DNA of 14,544 nucleotides, taken from the NCBI GenBank assembly GCA_017960065.1, contig JAGCZK010000136.1, forward strand, positions 1-14,544, written 5' to 3'. A program made the translations under genes and the position numbers. The DNA is from Paludibacteraceae bacterium (GTDB lineage Bacteria; Bacteroidota; Bacteroidia; Bacteroidales; Paludibacteraceae). Below the pieces are notes generated by a model, which saw only the letters and a program-made list of their open reading frames with translations, made no database searches and was not told where the DNA came from. Below, piece after piece: positions 1-6,578 of the stretch. Positions within the stretch are counted from its first letter, which is position 1. Each line of letters begins with the position of its first letter.

Positions 1-544
1 TGGCGTTGCCGTTGATGTAGGCGGCATAGCGGCCATCATGGGTGAATTCGGATTCGGTTATTCCGGCGTAAAGTGCAGAACCGTTGTCTTTTTTGTCGCA
101 AAGCAACGCGGACACTCCTATCGACCGCTTGGTTGTTAAGCTGGAATGGTTCCCAGCGACACCTCTTACCGCCAAGTTGAAAGGGTTATATAAAACATTT
201 GACTGTGCAAACGTTGGCGCAACAAGACTTTGAATGCCCAAGGAAACGTATGTTTGGCTTGCTGGTCTCACCTGCATTCCTACGGAATTGTTGTATAGAA
301 TGTAGGCCGTTGTTGACGTATTCCCAACAGAGCCAATTGCGAATGTCGATTTCGGGGTTGTGTCGAAGTTATTCGGGTCATTCAACCCAATTCGTCTGCT
401 AAAAACCGTTTCGTTGTTTTTTACAGTGTTTGTGAAAAACAGGGTCCCCTTTGTGGAACCGTCGCCTTGCACCTTCAGTTGGGCGGTCAGGGTGCAAGGG
501 GTGCATAATGCTCCAAGGAGCAGACACAGAAAAGTCTTTTTCAT
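1..544 (-). CDS. Secreted protein of unknown function, 5' part only (runs off the left edge)
   Basis: An uninterrupted reading frame on the minus strand runs from an ATG at 544-542 to the window edge (181 codons, no stop), so the C-terminal part is missing. It opens with a classic signal peptide (MKKTFLCLLLGALC..., hydrophobic core about residues 4-20), with likely cleavage near LTA-Q at about residue 21, so export is expected. The mature part starts LKVQGDGSTKG and is rich in Asn, Thr, Ser and Gly. At the truncated end it reads DGRYAAYINGNA. This resembles the 'YAGYFNGNV' lead-in found in Bacteroidetes secreted tail-fibre-like proteins that often end in a peptidase S74 (chaperone of endosialidase) domain. 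That link is inference, because the diagnostic C-terminus lies outside the window. Base composition is lower in GC than the core genes. A TAnnTTTG element lies 29 nt upstream of the ATG, so it probably has its own promoter and is not simply read through from rsmA. Confidence 0.75.
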   Translation of the reverse strand, partial: MKKTFLCLLLGALCTPCTLTAQLKVQGDGSTKGTLFFTNTVKNNETVFSRRIGLNDPNNFDTTPKSTFAIGSVGNTSTTAYILYNNSVGMQVRPASQTYVSLGIQSLVAPTFAQSNVLYNPFNLAVRGVAGNHSSLTTKRSIGVSALLCDKKDNGSALYAGITESEFTHDGRYAAYINGNA

Positions 545-573
545 CGTTTAATTTTAAGGTTAAATTATCGCTG

Positions 574-581
574 CAAAAATA
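574..581 (-). promoter_or_regulatory. Bacteroidetes -7 element upstream of the left-edge secreted protein
   Basis: On the minus strand the sequence reads TATTTTTG, a full match to TAnnTTTG, 29 nt before the ATG at 544. I see no convincing TTTG 19-21 nt further upstream, so only the -7 half is supported. Confidence 0.5.
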
Positions 582-637
582 AACATATGTTCACAATTGC
601 CCCTTCCCGTTAAGTTAAACAATGTTAAAGCGTGAGA

Positions 638-1420
638 TTACCGATGTTGTCCGACCCAGCGGGTGAGTTCGATGAACTGGGCCACCGAAAGCTGTTCGGG
701 CCGCATCTCGAGCAGCGGATGGTTTTCGGCCGGAAGGCCCGCCGGGAAAAGCGCCTTCACCGAATTGCGGATTGTCTTGCGCCGCTGATTGAACGTCGCC
801 TTCACCACCGTGCGGAAAAGCGCCTCATCGCAATCGAGCTGCGTAACCCCGTTGCGACGCATGCGGATGACCGCCGAATCGACCTTGGGCGGGGGATTGA
901 ACACCCCGGGTTTGACCGTGAAAAGGTATTCGATGTCGTAATACGCCTGCAAAAACACACTCAAAATACCATAGGCCTTTTTGCCCGGAGGCGAGGCCAG
1001 ACGTTCGGCCACCTCCTTTTGCAACATGCCCGAAATGACCGGGATGCGGTCGCGCAACTCGAGTGCCTTGAAAAAAATCTGCGACGAAATGTTGTACGGA
1101 TAGTTGCCAATCAGCATAAACGGCTCACCGCCAAAAAGCCCCGACAAATCCTCGCGCAGGAAATCGCCGTCGATGACACGTCCGTCGAGTTCGGGGAAAT
1201 GCTCGGCCAGATAGGCCACCGACTCGCGGTCAATTTCGACCACCTGCAGGTTGTTGAGCGGGTTCTCGAGCAGAAACTGCGTGAGCACCCCCGTGCCCGG
1301 GCCGATTTCGAGCACATTCGCCCGCTCGGTGTGATCGAGCGTCGCGGCAATGCGGCGGGCCACCGACAAATCGGTCAGAAAGTGTTGTCCGAGCGCTTTT
1401 TTGGGTTTTACATAGTTCAT
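638..1420 (-). CDS. rsmA: 16S rRNA (adenine(1518)-N(6)/adenine(1519)-N(6))-dimethyltransferase RsmA (KsgA)
   Basis: This SAM-dependent enzyme dimethylates two adjacent adenines in the 3' terminal hairpin of 16S rRNA during late 30S subunit assembly in the cytoplasm. At 260 aa it has the normal family length. The N-terminus KKALGQHFL (residues 7-15) is the family signature. Motif I, VLEIGPGTGVLT (36-47), binds SAM and is followed by the acidic VVEID (E62) and DGDFL (84-88). The catalytic motif IV is NYPYNISSQI (106-115), with Tyr in place of the more common Leu or Phe at the second position. PPPKVDS (176-182) is also typical. The ATG at 1420-1418 gives MNYVKPKKALGQHFL, the expected start. A degenerate -7-like element (CACCTTTG on the minus strand, 1440-1447) lies 19 nt upstream. 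It is divergent from the GtrA operon and ends 93 nt before the left-edge gene. Confidence 0.97.
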   Translation of the reverse strand: MNYVKPKKALGQHFLTDLSVARRIAATLDHTERANVLEIGPGTGVLTQFLLENPLNNLQVVEIDRESVAYLAEHFPELDGRVIDGDFLREDLSGLFGGEPFMLIGNYPYNISSQIFFKALELRDRIPVISGMLQKEVAERLASPPGKKAYGILSVFLQAYYDIEYLFTVKPGVFNPPPKVDSAVIRMRRNGVTQLDCDEALFRTVVKATFNQRRKTIRNSVKALFPAGLPAENHPLLEMRPEQLSVAQFIELTRWVGQHR

Positions 1421-1500
1421 ACGTCCGCTTTTACGGATACAAAGGTGGCTATTTTTCTTGATATTCCGTCGAAATTAACGCATTTTCTTGTATTTTGTTT

Positions 1501-1508
1501 TAACTTTG
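1501..1508 (+). promoter_or_regulatory. Candidate -7 element for the GtrA-flippase-LdcA-CPBP operon
   Basis: TAACTTTG matches TAnnTTTG exactly and ends only 9 nt before the ATG at 1518, implying a leader of very few nucleotides. No good TTG lies 19-21 nt upstream, so support is moderate. It also argues against a longer protein starting at the in-frame TTG at 1488, since the element would then lie inside the gene. Confidence 0.45.
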
Positions 1509-1517
1509 TCGCTTGCA

Positions 1518-2033
1518 ATGTTTAAGAAACTCGGGACATACCTGCTGCGGGCAGTCGTCGTCTTTATCGACTTCTTTTATCCGCCTTTTAGGAAATGGCT
1601 GAACATCGAATGGTACCATTACCTGGCCTGCGGCTGCCTCAACGCCCTGCAAGACTGGGTGGTCTATTCCTTCTTCTACAACATCGTGCTGCAGCGCCAA
1701 ATCGTTGACCTCGGGTTCTTCGCCTTTGAGCCGCACACCGCCGCACTGCTGCTAGTCACCCCCATCACCTTCTTTGTCGGATTCAGTTTTTCGAAATACA
1801 TTACCTTCAGAGGGTCGAAAATCGAAACCTGGCAGCAACTGCTGCGCTACGCCCTCATCCTGCTCGTCAATTTTGTGGTGAGCTGGGGCTGCATCAAACT
1901 GCTGGTGGAGCACTTCGGCCTCTATCCGACCCCGTCGAAGATGATTACCACCGTCATCACCACCCTCATCAGCTTTACGCTGCAAAAGTACTACTCCTTC
2001 AGAAAACAGGCGCGACATGAGCAATTGGACTGA
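1518..2033 (+). CDS. GtrA family membrane protein
   Basis: A 171-aa integral membrane protein with about four hydrophobic segments, matching the GtrA/DPMS-like family (PF04138). Members are thought to help move or position undecaprenyl-linked sugars, or otherwise support cell-surface polysaccharide synthesis. The true substrate is unknown here. The N-terminus, with FIDFFYPPFRKWLNIEWYHY, is characteristic of the Bacteroidetes subgroup, as are YITFRGS in the middle and the C-terminal LISFTLQKYYSFRKQ. I chose the ATG at 1518 over the in-frame TTG at 1488 because it gives the usual MFKK... start and because a promoter-like element lies between them. The 3' end overlaps the next gene by 17 nt, so the two are likely translated together. 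Confidence 0.88.
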   Translation: MFKKLGTYLLRAVVVFIDFFYPPFRKWLNIEWYHYLACGCLNALQDWVVYSFFYNIVLQRQIVDLGFFAFEPHTAALLLVTPITFFVGFSFSKYITFRGSKIETWQQLLRYALILLVNFVVSWGCIKLLVEHFGLYPTPSKMITTVITTLISFTLQKYYSFRKQARHEQLD

Positions 2034-3015
2034 CCGTAACCTCAAATGGATCAAGCTGGTAGTGATGGTCGCCGCCTACGGCTACCTCGCCTGGCTGCTC
2101 ATTACCTTTGACGAGTATGACCGCTTTGCCGAAAGCTTTTGCGACCTGACGCCCCAGCGCTGGCTGCTGCTGAGTTGCGCCATTGGCGGCATGCTGCTCA
2201 ACTGGGGCCTCGAATCGGTCAAATGGAAACTGCTGGTCGCACCGCTCGAAGACATGTCGTTCGGACGGGCGTTCAAAAGTGTGTTCGTCGGCATTACGGT
2301 CGGCTTCTTCACGCCCAACCGCATTGGCGAACCGGCCGGCCGGGTGCTTACCCTCCGCGAGGGGAACCGGGTGAGCGGTTTTTTGCTCGTCATCATCGGT
2401 GCCCTCGGGCAAATGCTCGCCAACATCGTCTATCCGCTTGCCGCCCTCATTCTTTTGGCCATCTCGCCCTCGCTGCGCTTCGGCGAAATCTCCGATTGGT
2501 GGATTCCGGTCGGCATTGTGTTACTGGTCGCATTTATCTGGCTGTTTCTGAGCATGCCCTCTTGGAGCGAATCCCTTTCGGCAAAACTTCGCGAAAACCG
2601 ACTGAAAAAATACCTGCAGAAGGCCCTCGACGCCTGCCGCCTGACCAACTCCCGACAACTGCTGCAAATCGGGTTCTATTCGATCCTGCGCTACGGGGTC
2701 TATACCCTGCAGTACTATTGGATTGTACGCTTTTTCGACATCGACCTGCAACTGGCCGAGGCCTTCGTGCTGATCCCGCTCAACTACCTGCTGGTATCGG
2801 TCACTCCCTCGATCTCCTTTTCGGAAATGGCCGTGCGCGCCTCGTATGCCGCCGCCCTGCTGCAATCGGTGACCGACAACACCCTCGGCGCCGCCCTGGC
2901 CGGCATTATGGTTTGGATTATCAATTACATTCTGCCGATGCTCATCGGCTCCTTCTTTTTAGCCACTTTAAAAAAGAAACAGCATGATGACCCCCAACCA
3001 ACTGAAGACCAATGA
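2017..3015 (+). CDS. Flippase-like integral membrane protein (lysylphosphatidylglycerol synthase TM / UPF0104 family)
   Basis: A 332-aa polytopic membrane protein with about 7-8 hydrophobic segments, resembling the 'flippase-like domain' family (PF03706, the membrane half of MprF). Seen in the sequence: ESVKWK (residues 66-71) and the family hallmark FTPNRIGEPAGR (98-109) at the end of a membrane segment. The soluble aminoacyl-transferase half of MprF is absent, so it is not a complete lysyl-PG synthase. A role in lipid or glycolipid translocation is inferred from the family. The gene overlaps the GtrA gene upstream by 17 nt and the LD-carboxypeptidase gene downstream by 32 nt, placing it inside one translationally coupled operon of envelope genes. 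Confidence 0.85.
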   Translation: MSNWTDRNLKWIKLVVMVAAYGYLAWLLITFDEYDRFAESFCDLTPQRWLLLSCAIGGMLLNWGLESVKWKLLVAPLEDMSFGRAFKSVFVGITVGFFTPNRIGEPAGRVLTLREGNRVSGFLLVIIGALGQMLANIVYPLAALILLAISPSLRFGEISDWWIPVGIVLLVAFIWLFLSMPSWSESLSAKLRENRLKKYLQKALDACRLTNSRQLLQIGFYSILRYGVYTLQYYWIVRFFDIDLQLAEAFVLIPLNYLLVSVTPSISFSEMAVRASYAAALLQSVTDNTLGAALAGIMVWIINYILPMLIGSFFLATLKKKQHDDPQPTEDQ

Positions 3016-3901
3016 TTTGGTAGAAATCGTATCGCCCTCGGGCGCCATCGACCCCGAGTTGGTGGAGTCGGCCCGCAAGCGCCTCGAAAGCTGGGGCCTG
3101 CGCATCCGTATCGCTCCGCACGCCCTGGGCAAATACCACCGCTTTGCCGCCCCCGACGAAGACCGCAACGCCGACCTCAACCGCGCCATTGCCGACCCCG
3201 AAGTGGCTGCCGTATGGTGCAGTCGCGGCGGCTACGGCCTGGCCCGCATCATCGAGCACATCGACCTGAAACCGCTTCAAAAGCGGCCGAAATGGTTCAT
3301 CGGCTTTAGCGACATCACCGTACTGCACGCCGCCCTTTCGGCAGCCGGACTCTGCTCGCTGCACGCCCCCATGTGCAAAGGCTTGGCCGGCGAATGCCCC
3401 GAAGAGCAGTTGCAGCAACTGCACGACTGCCTGTTCCAGCGGCAACTGCCCCAGTTCGGGCTGCCCCTGCTCCACCCGCTGCCCGAATCGGCCGGACGGC
3501 ACTTCCAGGGCCGGCTGGTCGGAGGAAACCTGTCGGTACTGTACGGACTGCGAGCCACCCCATACGACTGGAATTTCGCGGGCAACATCCTCTTTTTGGA
3601 AGACCTGTGCGAACCCCTCTACCACATCGACCGCATGATGCGCAACCTGCGTCTCAGCGGTGCGTTTGAGCAAATTAACGGCTTGATTCTCGGGCAGTTT
3701 ACCGATCTCGGCGAAGACGATTCGTTTGGCAACGGAGTCCTCGACATTGTGCGCGAGGCCACCCTCGGCTGCCCGCGTTATCCCATCGTGTACGACTACC
3801 CCGCCGGGCACGTGCCGGCCCATTCGCCGCTTTTGCTCGGGGCGCAGACCGACATGCAAATTCTTGAAAACCAATCCTGTAAAATCACCTTCAGCGTATG
3901 A
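2984..3901 (+). CDS. ldcA: Muramoyltetrapeptide LD-carboxypeptidase (peptidase S66)
   Basis: This serine peptidase removes the terminal D-Ala from the L,D-linked tetrapeptide of peptidoglycan fragments, normally in the cytoplasm during wall recycling. At 305 aa it has the family length and shows no signal peptide. Recognisable elements are DLVEIVSPSG (11-20), WCSRGGYGLARI (78-89), the nucleophile in GFSDIT (S109), LVGGNLSVL (178-186), FLEDLCEPLYHIDRMM (204-219, catalytic Glu206) and AGHVPAHSPLLLG (274-286, catalytic His276). Ser-Glu-His in this order and spacing is the S66 triad. Residue assignments are by comparison with the known family pattern. Two ATGs in a row (2984, 2987) are both possible starts. 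It overlaps the flippase gene by about 30 nt and shares an ATGA overlap with the next gene. Confidence 0.93.
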   Translation: MMTPNQLKTNDLVEIVSPSGAIDPELVESARKRLESWGLRIRIAPHALGKYHRFAAPDEDRNADLNRAIADPEVAAVWCSRGGYGLARIIEHIDLKPLQKRPKWFIGFSDITVLHAALSAAGLCSLHAPMCKGLAGECPEEQLQQLHDCLFQRQLPQFGLPLLHPLPESAGRHFQGRLVGGNLSVLYGLRATPYDWNFAGNILFLEDLCEPLYHIDRMMRNLRLSGAFEQINGLILGQFTDLGEDDSFGNGVLDIVREATLGCPRYPIVYDYPAGHVPAHSPLLLGAQTDMQILENQSCKITFSV

Positions 3902-4833
3902 TGCAGTACAAAGGGGCGTTGGCCCACAAAAGCATGGGGGCACAACTGTTGTCGGTCTTCCTGGTCCTGTTAGGCATGTTTTTGCTGTTGACCTTGGCTT
4001 CGGCCATCTTGGGCCTTGTCTTCGCCCAAAACGGACAAGGCCCCGAACTCTCGTCCAACCGCAACGCCCTGTTGCTGGTGCAGGCGGTTTCGTCGGTCGT
4101 TGTCTTCGGCCTGACCGCCTGGCTTTCGGCCTGGATGCTGACCCGCAAACCTGTCGCCAACTATATGCGCTTTAGCAAAATCAGCCTCTCGTGGCTCGCG
4201 TTCGGCTTGGGCATCTACCTGCTCAGCATGCCCCTGTCGGGCATTTTGGCCCAACTCAACGAGTCGATGCACCTGCCCGAGTCGATGGCCGCCATTGAAC
4301 AGGCCATCCGGCAAATGGAAGACACCGCCCAGGCGGCTGCCGATTTGCTGACCTCGGGTTCGGGCTGGGGGCTTTTTGTGGCGGAACTCGTCGTCATCGC
4401 CCTCATTCCGGGCCTGGTCGAAGAAATGCTGTTCAGAGGGGTCATCCAAAATCAGCTCCAACGCAAAGGCATGAACGGGCACCTGGCCGTATGGCTGAGT
4501 GCCGCCCTGTTCAGTTTCATCCATTTCCAGTTTTTCGGATTCCTGCCCCGGCTGTTTATGGGGGCGATTCTCGGCTACCTGTTTTGGTACGGCCGCTCCA
4601 TTTGGGTCAATATCGCCGCCCATTGCCTGAACAACACCCTGGCCTTGGTGGGGATTTGGATAACCAACCACTGTCAAAGCCAATGGGTGGCCGAGGCCGA
4701 AGAGGCCGACTGCCTGAGCCTGGGCTTCGTTGTGACGGGCATTGCCTGCATGGCGGTTGCGGTCGGATTGCTCCGCCTGATGCGTTATTCTTCTTCGACC
4801 CGGTTGTATTTTTCGAGTTCCTTGCGTTCGTAG
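3898..4833 (+). CDS. CPBP family intramembrane glutamic endopeptidase (CAAX protease-like)
   Basis: A 311-aa polytopic membrane protein with the three motifs of the CPBP/Abi (Rce1-like) family: EEMLFR (E175, E176, R180), FSFIH (205-209) and AHCLNN (H242-N246). Family members are intramembrane proteases or scaffolds; bacterial substrates are mostly unknown. Hydrophobic segments lie at about 17-44, 58-80, 96-118, 157-172, 195-230 and 236-255. It starts in an ATGA overlap with ldcA, so translation is probably coupled, and it is the last gene of the operon. Its final 15 or so residues (YSSSTRLYFSSSLRS) are encoded over the 3' end of the opposite-strand gene (49-bp shared coding). They are low in complexity, so the tail may have arisen by loss of an earlier stop. 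Confidence 0.9.
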   Translation: MMQYKGALAHKSMGAQLLSVFLVLLGMFLLLTLASAILGLVFAQNGQGPELSSNRNALLLVQAVSSVVVFGLTAWLSAWMLTRKPVANYMRFSKISLSWLAFGLGIYLLSMPLSGILAQLNESMHLPESMAAIEQAIRQMEDTAQAAADLLTSGSGWGLFVAELVVIALIPGLVEEMLFRGVIQNQLQRKGMNGHLAVWLSAALFSFIHFQFFGFLPRLFMGAILGYLFWYGRSIWVNIAAHCLNNTLALVGIWITNHCQSQWVAEAEEADCLSLGFVVTGIACMAVAVGLLRLMRYSSSTRLYFSSSLRS

Positions 4834-5510
4834 CGGCGCAAGTAATACACAACGCCGTAGTCCTTCGACCGCTCTTGCATCTCCTCCACACCCAGCGGAG
4901 CAAAATGCGTTTCGATCTGGTTCCAAAGTTCCAAAATCAAGGCGTCAGCTTTTTCGCGCATGGTTTGAATGCCGTCGAGATAGCGCGAGGTGTTTTTTTG
5001 CGCAACCGTTTTGGACTGATAGGCATCCTTGAAGAGGTCGTAATACACGCGCACCTTGCCGATAGTCGGGTTGTAAATCGGAGAACCGCCCTGCTGGATG
5101 CGCGCCGCCTCGCCGTCGATGACGTTGCGCCCCCACTCGAGCAACAGGTTTTCGGTACTCAAGTCGGGTACTGCCTGGTTGTCGGGCAACAGTTTGTATA
5201 GCAGTTTCTTTTCGGGTTGGATTTCTTTACGGATACATGCCAGGTTGAGCACCTGAATGAAGTGCGAAATGTACATACGCGCCTGACGCACCGTGTTTTG
5301 GTATTTCTGATTCTTGGCCACCTGCCCCTCGAGCGCCAATCGGTATTCTTTCACCGCCCGTTCAAAGTTGGGGATGAAATTGCTGATACCATTATAAATA
5401 TGCAAATTGAACGGCATATTGAGCCCGTCGGTCAAGTCGTATTGCTGCTTGGCGATTTGCAAGGCGCGTAACCGGGCCGCATCGGTATTGGGGAGTCTTC
5501 TGTAGGGCAT
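4785..5510 (-). CDS. Conserved protein of unknown function ('MPYRRLP' type)
   Basis: A 241-aa protein starting MPYRRLPNTDAARLRAL. I recall similar uncharacterised proteins with this start in Bacteroidetes, but I know no function. It has no signal peptide and no clear membrane segment. It is strongly helical, charged and rich in Tyr, Arg and Gln, with short distinctive stretches NVIDGEAARIQQGG, SPIYNPTIGKVRVYYDLF and a near-C-terminal YGVVYYLRRYERKE. No catalytic motif is apparent. A longer frame reaches 5615, but ATG 5510-5508 is preferred: it gives the conserved start, and a strong promoter (TTTG-N20-TACTTTCG) lies 28 nt upstream, inside the longer version. Its 3' end overlaps the convergent CPBP protease gene by 49 bp. 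It is divergent from the GH25 gene. Confidence 0.8.
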   Translation of the reverse strand: MPYRRLPNTDAARLRALQIAKQQYDLTDGLNMPFNLHIYNGISNFIPNFERAVKEYRLALEGQVAKNQKYQNTVRQARMYISHFIQVLNLACIRKEIQPEKKLLYKLLPDNQAVPDLSTENLLLEWGRNVIDGEAARIQQGGSPIYNPTIGKVRVYYDLFKDAYQSKTVAQKNTSRYLDGIQTMREKADALILELWNQIETHFAPLGVEEMQERSKDYGVVYYLRRYERKELEKYNRVEEE

Positions 5511-5538
5511 AGTTGTTCGATTTTTCAAGGTGTTAATG

Positions 5539-5570
5539 CGAAAGTAGGGGTTTTTGTTAATAAATCCAAA
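5539..5570 (-). promoter_or_regulatory. Promoter of the 'MPYRRLP' gene
   Basis: On the minus strand, TTTG (5570-5567), a 20-nt spacer and TACTTTCG (5546-5539) give the Bacteroidetes two-part promoter, with one mismatch in the -7 (TTCG for TTTG). The start codon follows 28 nt downstream. Confidence 0.55.
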
Positions 5571-5674
5571 TTTTTTGCAGACTTTTTGCGCAGAAGGGGT
5601 GTTTTTTGTGGTCATTTACTTCTTCGCAATCAAAAAACCGACCATTCAGGCCCTTTTTGACACCAACGATTGTG

Positions 5675-5706
5675 AATATCTATTTTCGCCCGAAAATGCG
5701 AATATT
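5675..5706. repeat. Inverted repeat just upstream of the GH25 -7 element (possible operator)
   Basis: ATTTTCG (5682-5688), CC, then CGAAAAT (5691-5697) form a perfect 7-bp dyad. It is flanked by AATAT (5675-5679) and ATATT (5702-5706), which extend the symmetry. It occupies the region where the -33 element of the GH25 promoter (-7 at 5712-5719) should be. No T-run follows, so it looks more like a protein-binding site than a terminator. The regulator is unknown. Confidence 0.45.
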
Positions 5707-5711
5707 TATTG

Positions 5712-5719
5712 TATCTTTG
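5712..5719 (+). promoter_or_regulatory. -7 promoter element of the GH25 gene
   Basis: TATCTTTG is an exact consensus -7 element, 19 nt before the proposed TTG start. It lies inside the longest open frame (from a TTG at 5709), which argues for the later start. There is no good TTTG at 19-21 nt upstream, where the dyad at 5675-5706 lies. Confidence 0.6.
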
Positions 5720-5738
5720 CCCAGAAAATTTCGTTTCC

Positions 5739-6560
5739 TTGGCATCCCGTAAATCCAATAAGAAAAGCAAGCGGTTGTCGCAACGTCTGCTGCACTGGGG
5801 AATCGGCCTCTCCACCCTGGCGGTGGCGGTGCTGCTCGCCATGTTTGCACTATTGCACTACGGGTTGATGCAGACCATGGCCTACTACGCCGGCAAATGT
5901 TCGCTGCCCACTTCCGAAATCGTCGGCATCGACGTGTCGCACCACCAGGGCAAGATTGCCTGGGACTCGGTGTGCTTCAACTACAACAGCCGCCGCATCC
6001 TCAGCGCCCAGCTCGACACCTCCCACCTGCGCCGGCGCGTCGATTTTGCATACGCCAAGGCCACCGAAGGGGAAACCATGCACGACTGGCGCTACGAATA
6101 CAACCGCCAGGGCATCCGCCAAAACAAGATCCGTTTCGGCGCCTACCACTTTTACAGCTACCAGGCCGACCCCGCCAAACAGGCCGAAAACTTCATCGCC
6201 TACGCCGGCCTGCAAAGCGGCGACCTGCCGCCGGTACTCGACATCGAGGGAGAACCCGCACAAACTCCCGACCAGCTGCGCCGTTCGGTAAAAATCTGGC
6301 TGACGGCCGTCGAAAAGCACTACGGCTGCAAACCCCTCATCTACACCTATCACAAATTTTATAAGGATTATTTCGAAAAACAGCCGGATTTTGCCGACTA
6401 CCTGTTTTGGATTGCCCGCTACCCGTACAAACCCTCGGTCGCCTACCAATTCTGGCAGTGCTCCGACCGCGGCCGCATCATCGGCTGCCCACTGCACGCC
6501 GTTGACATCAACGTGTTCAACGGCAACCGCGAAGCCTTCAACCAGCTGCAAGTACCTTGA
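5739..6560 (+). CDS. GH25 family muramidase, membrane-anchored
   Basis: A glycoside hydrolase family 25 lysozyme, which cuts the MurNAc-GlcNAc beta-1,4 bond of peptidoglycan. From the proposed TTG start the product is 273 aa: a basic, Ser/Lys-rich cytoplasmic tail (ASRKSNKKSKRLSQ), one membrane segment at about residues 20-42, then the catalytic domain outside the cytoplasm. Family motifs are GIDVSHHQG (D65), DFAYAKATEG (102-111), RFGAYHFYS (132-140) and PPVLDIEG (catalytic D168 and E170), with FWQCSD and VDINVFNG near the C-terminus. The first ATG in frame lies after the basic tail and inside the membrane segment. The TTG at 5739 keeps both tail and anchor and sits 19 nt after a perfect -7 element. 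The 3' end is 18 bp from the convergent polyprenyl synthase gene, with no terminator visible between them. Confidence 0.9.
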   Translation: MASRKSNKKSKRLSQRLLHWGIGLSTLAVAVLLAMFALLHYGLMQTMAYYAGKCSLPTSEIVGIDVSHHQGKIAWDSVCFNYNSRRILSAQLDTSHLRRRVDFAYAKATEGETMHDWRYEYNRQGIRQNKIRFGAYHFYSYQADPAKQAENFIAYAGLQSGDLPPVLDIEGEPAQTPDQLRRSVKIWLTAVEKHYGCKPLIYTYHKFYKDYFEKQPDFADYLFWIARYPYKPSVAYQFWQCSDRGRIIGCPLHAVDINVFNGNREAFNQLQVP

Positions 6561-6578
6561 TTTTCTAAAATGTCTGGA

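Noticed and set aside
1488..1517. TTG at 1488 as start of the GtrA protein
   Set aside because: The extra ten residues are not typical of the family, and the candidate -7 element lies within them. The ATG at 1518 fits better.
632..1525. Long plus-strand open frame opposite rsmA
   Set aside because: It is the antisense of a clear RsmA. Its translation is Arg/His/Leu-rich with no family features, as expected from GC-biased codon use on the other strand.
2942..3943. Long minus-strand open frame (333 codons) opposite ldcA
   Set aside because: It covers a well-supported S66 peptidase on the plus strand. The antisense product shows only composition-driven Gly/Val/Gln-rich sequence.
3970..4926. 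Long minus-strand open frame (318 codons) opposite the CPBP protease
   Set aside because: It is antisense to a gene with intact CPBP motifs. It is hydrophilic, His/Gln/Gly-rich and unlike any known family.
5511..5615. N-terminal extension of the 'MPYRRLP' protein to 5615
   Set aside because: It contains the promoter of the gene and reads as unrelated Lys/Asn-rich sequence. The ATG at 5510 gives the conserved start.
6561..6578. Terminator between the GH25 and polyprenyl synthase genes
   Set aside because: Only 18 bp separate the convergent stops and no inverted repeat with a T-run is present.
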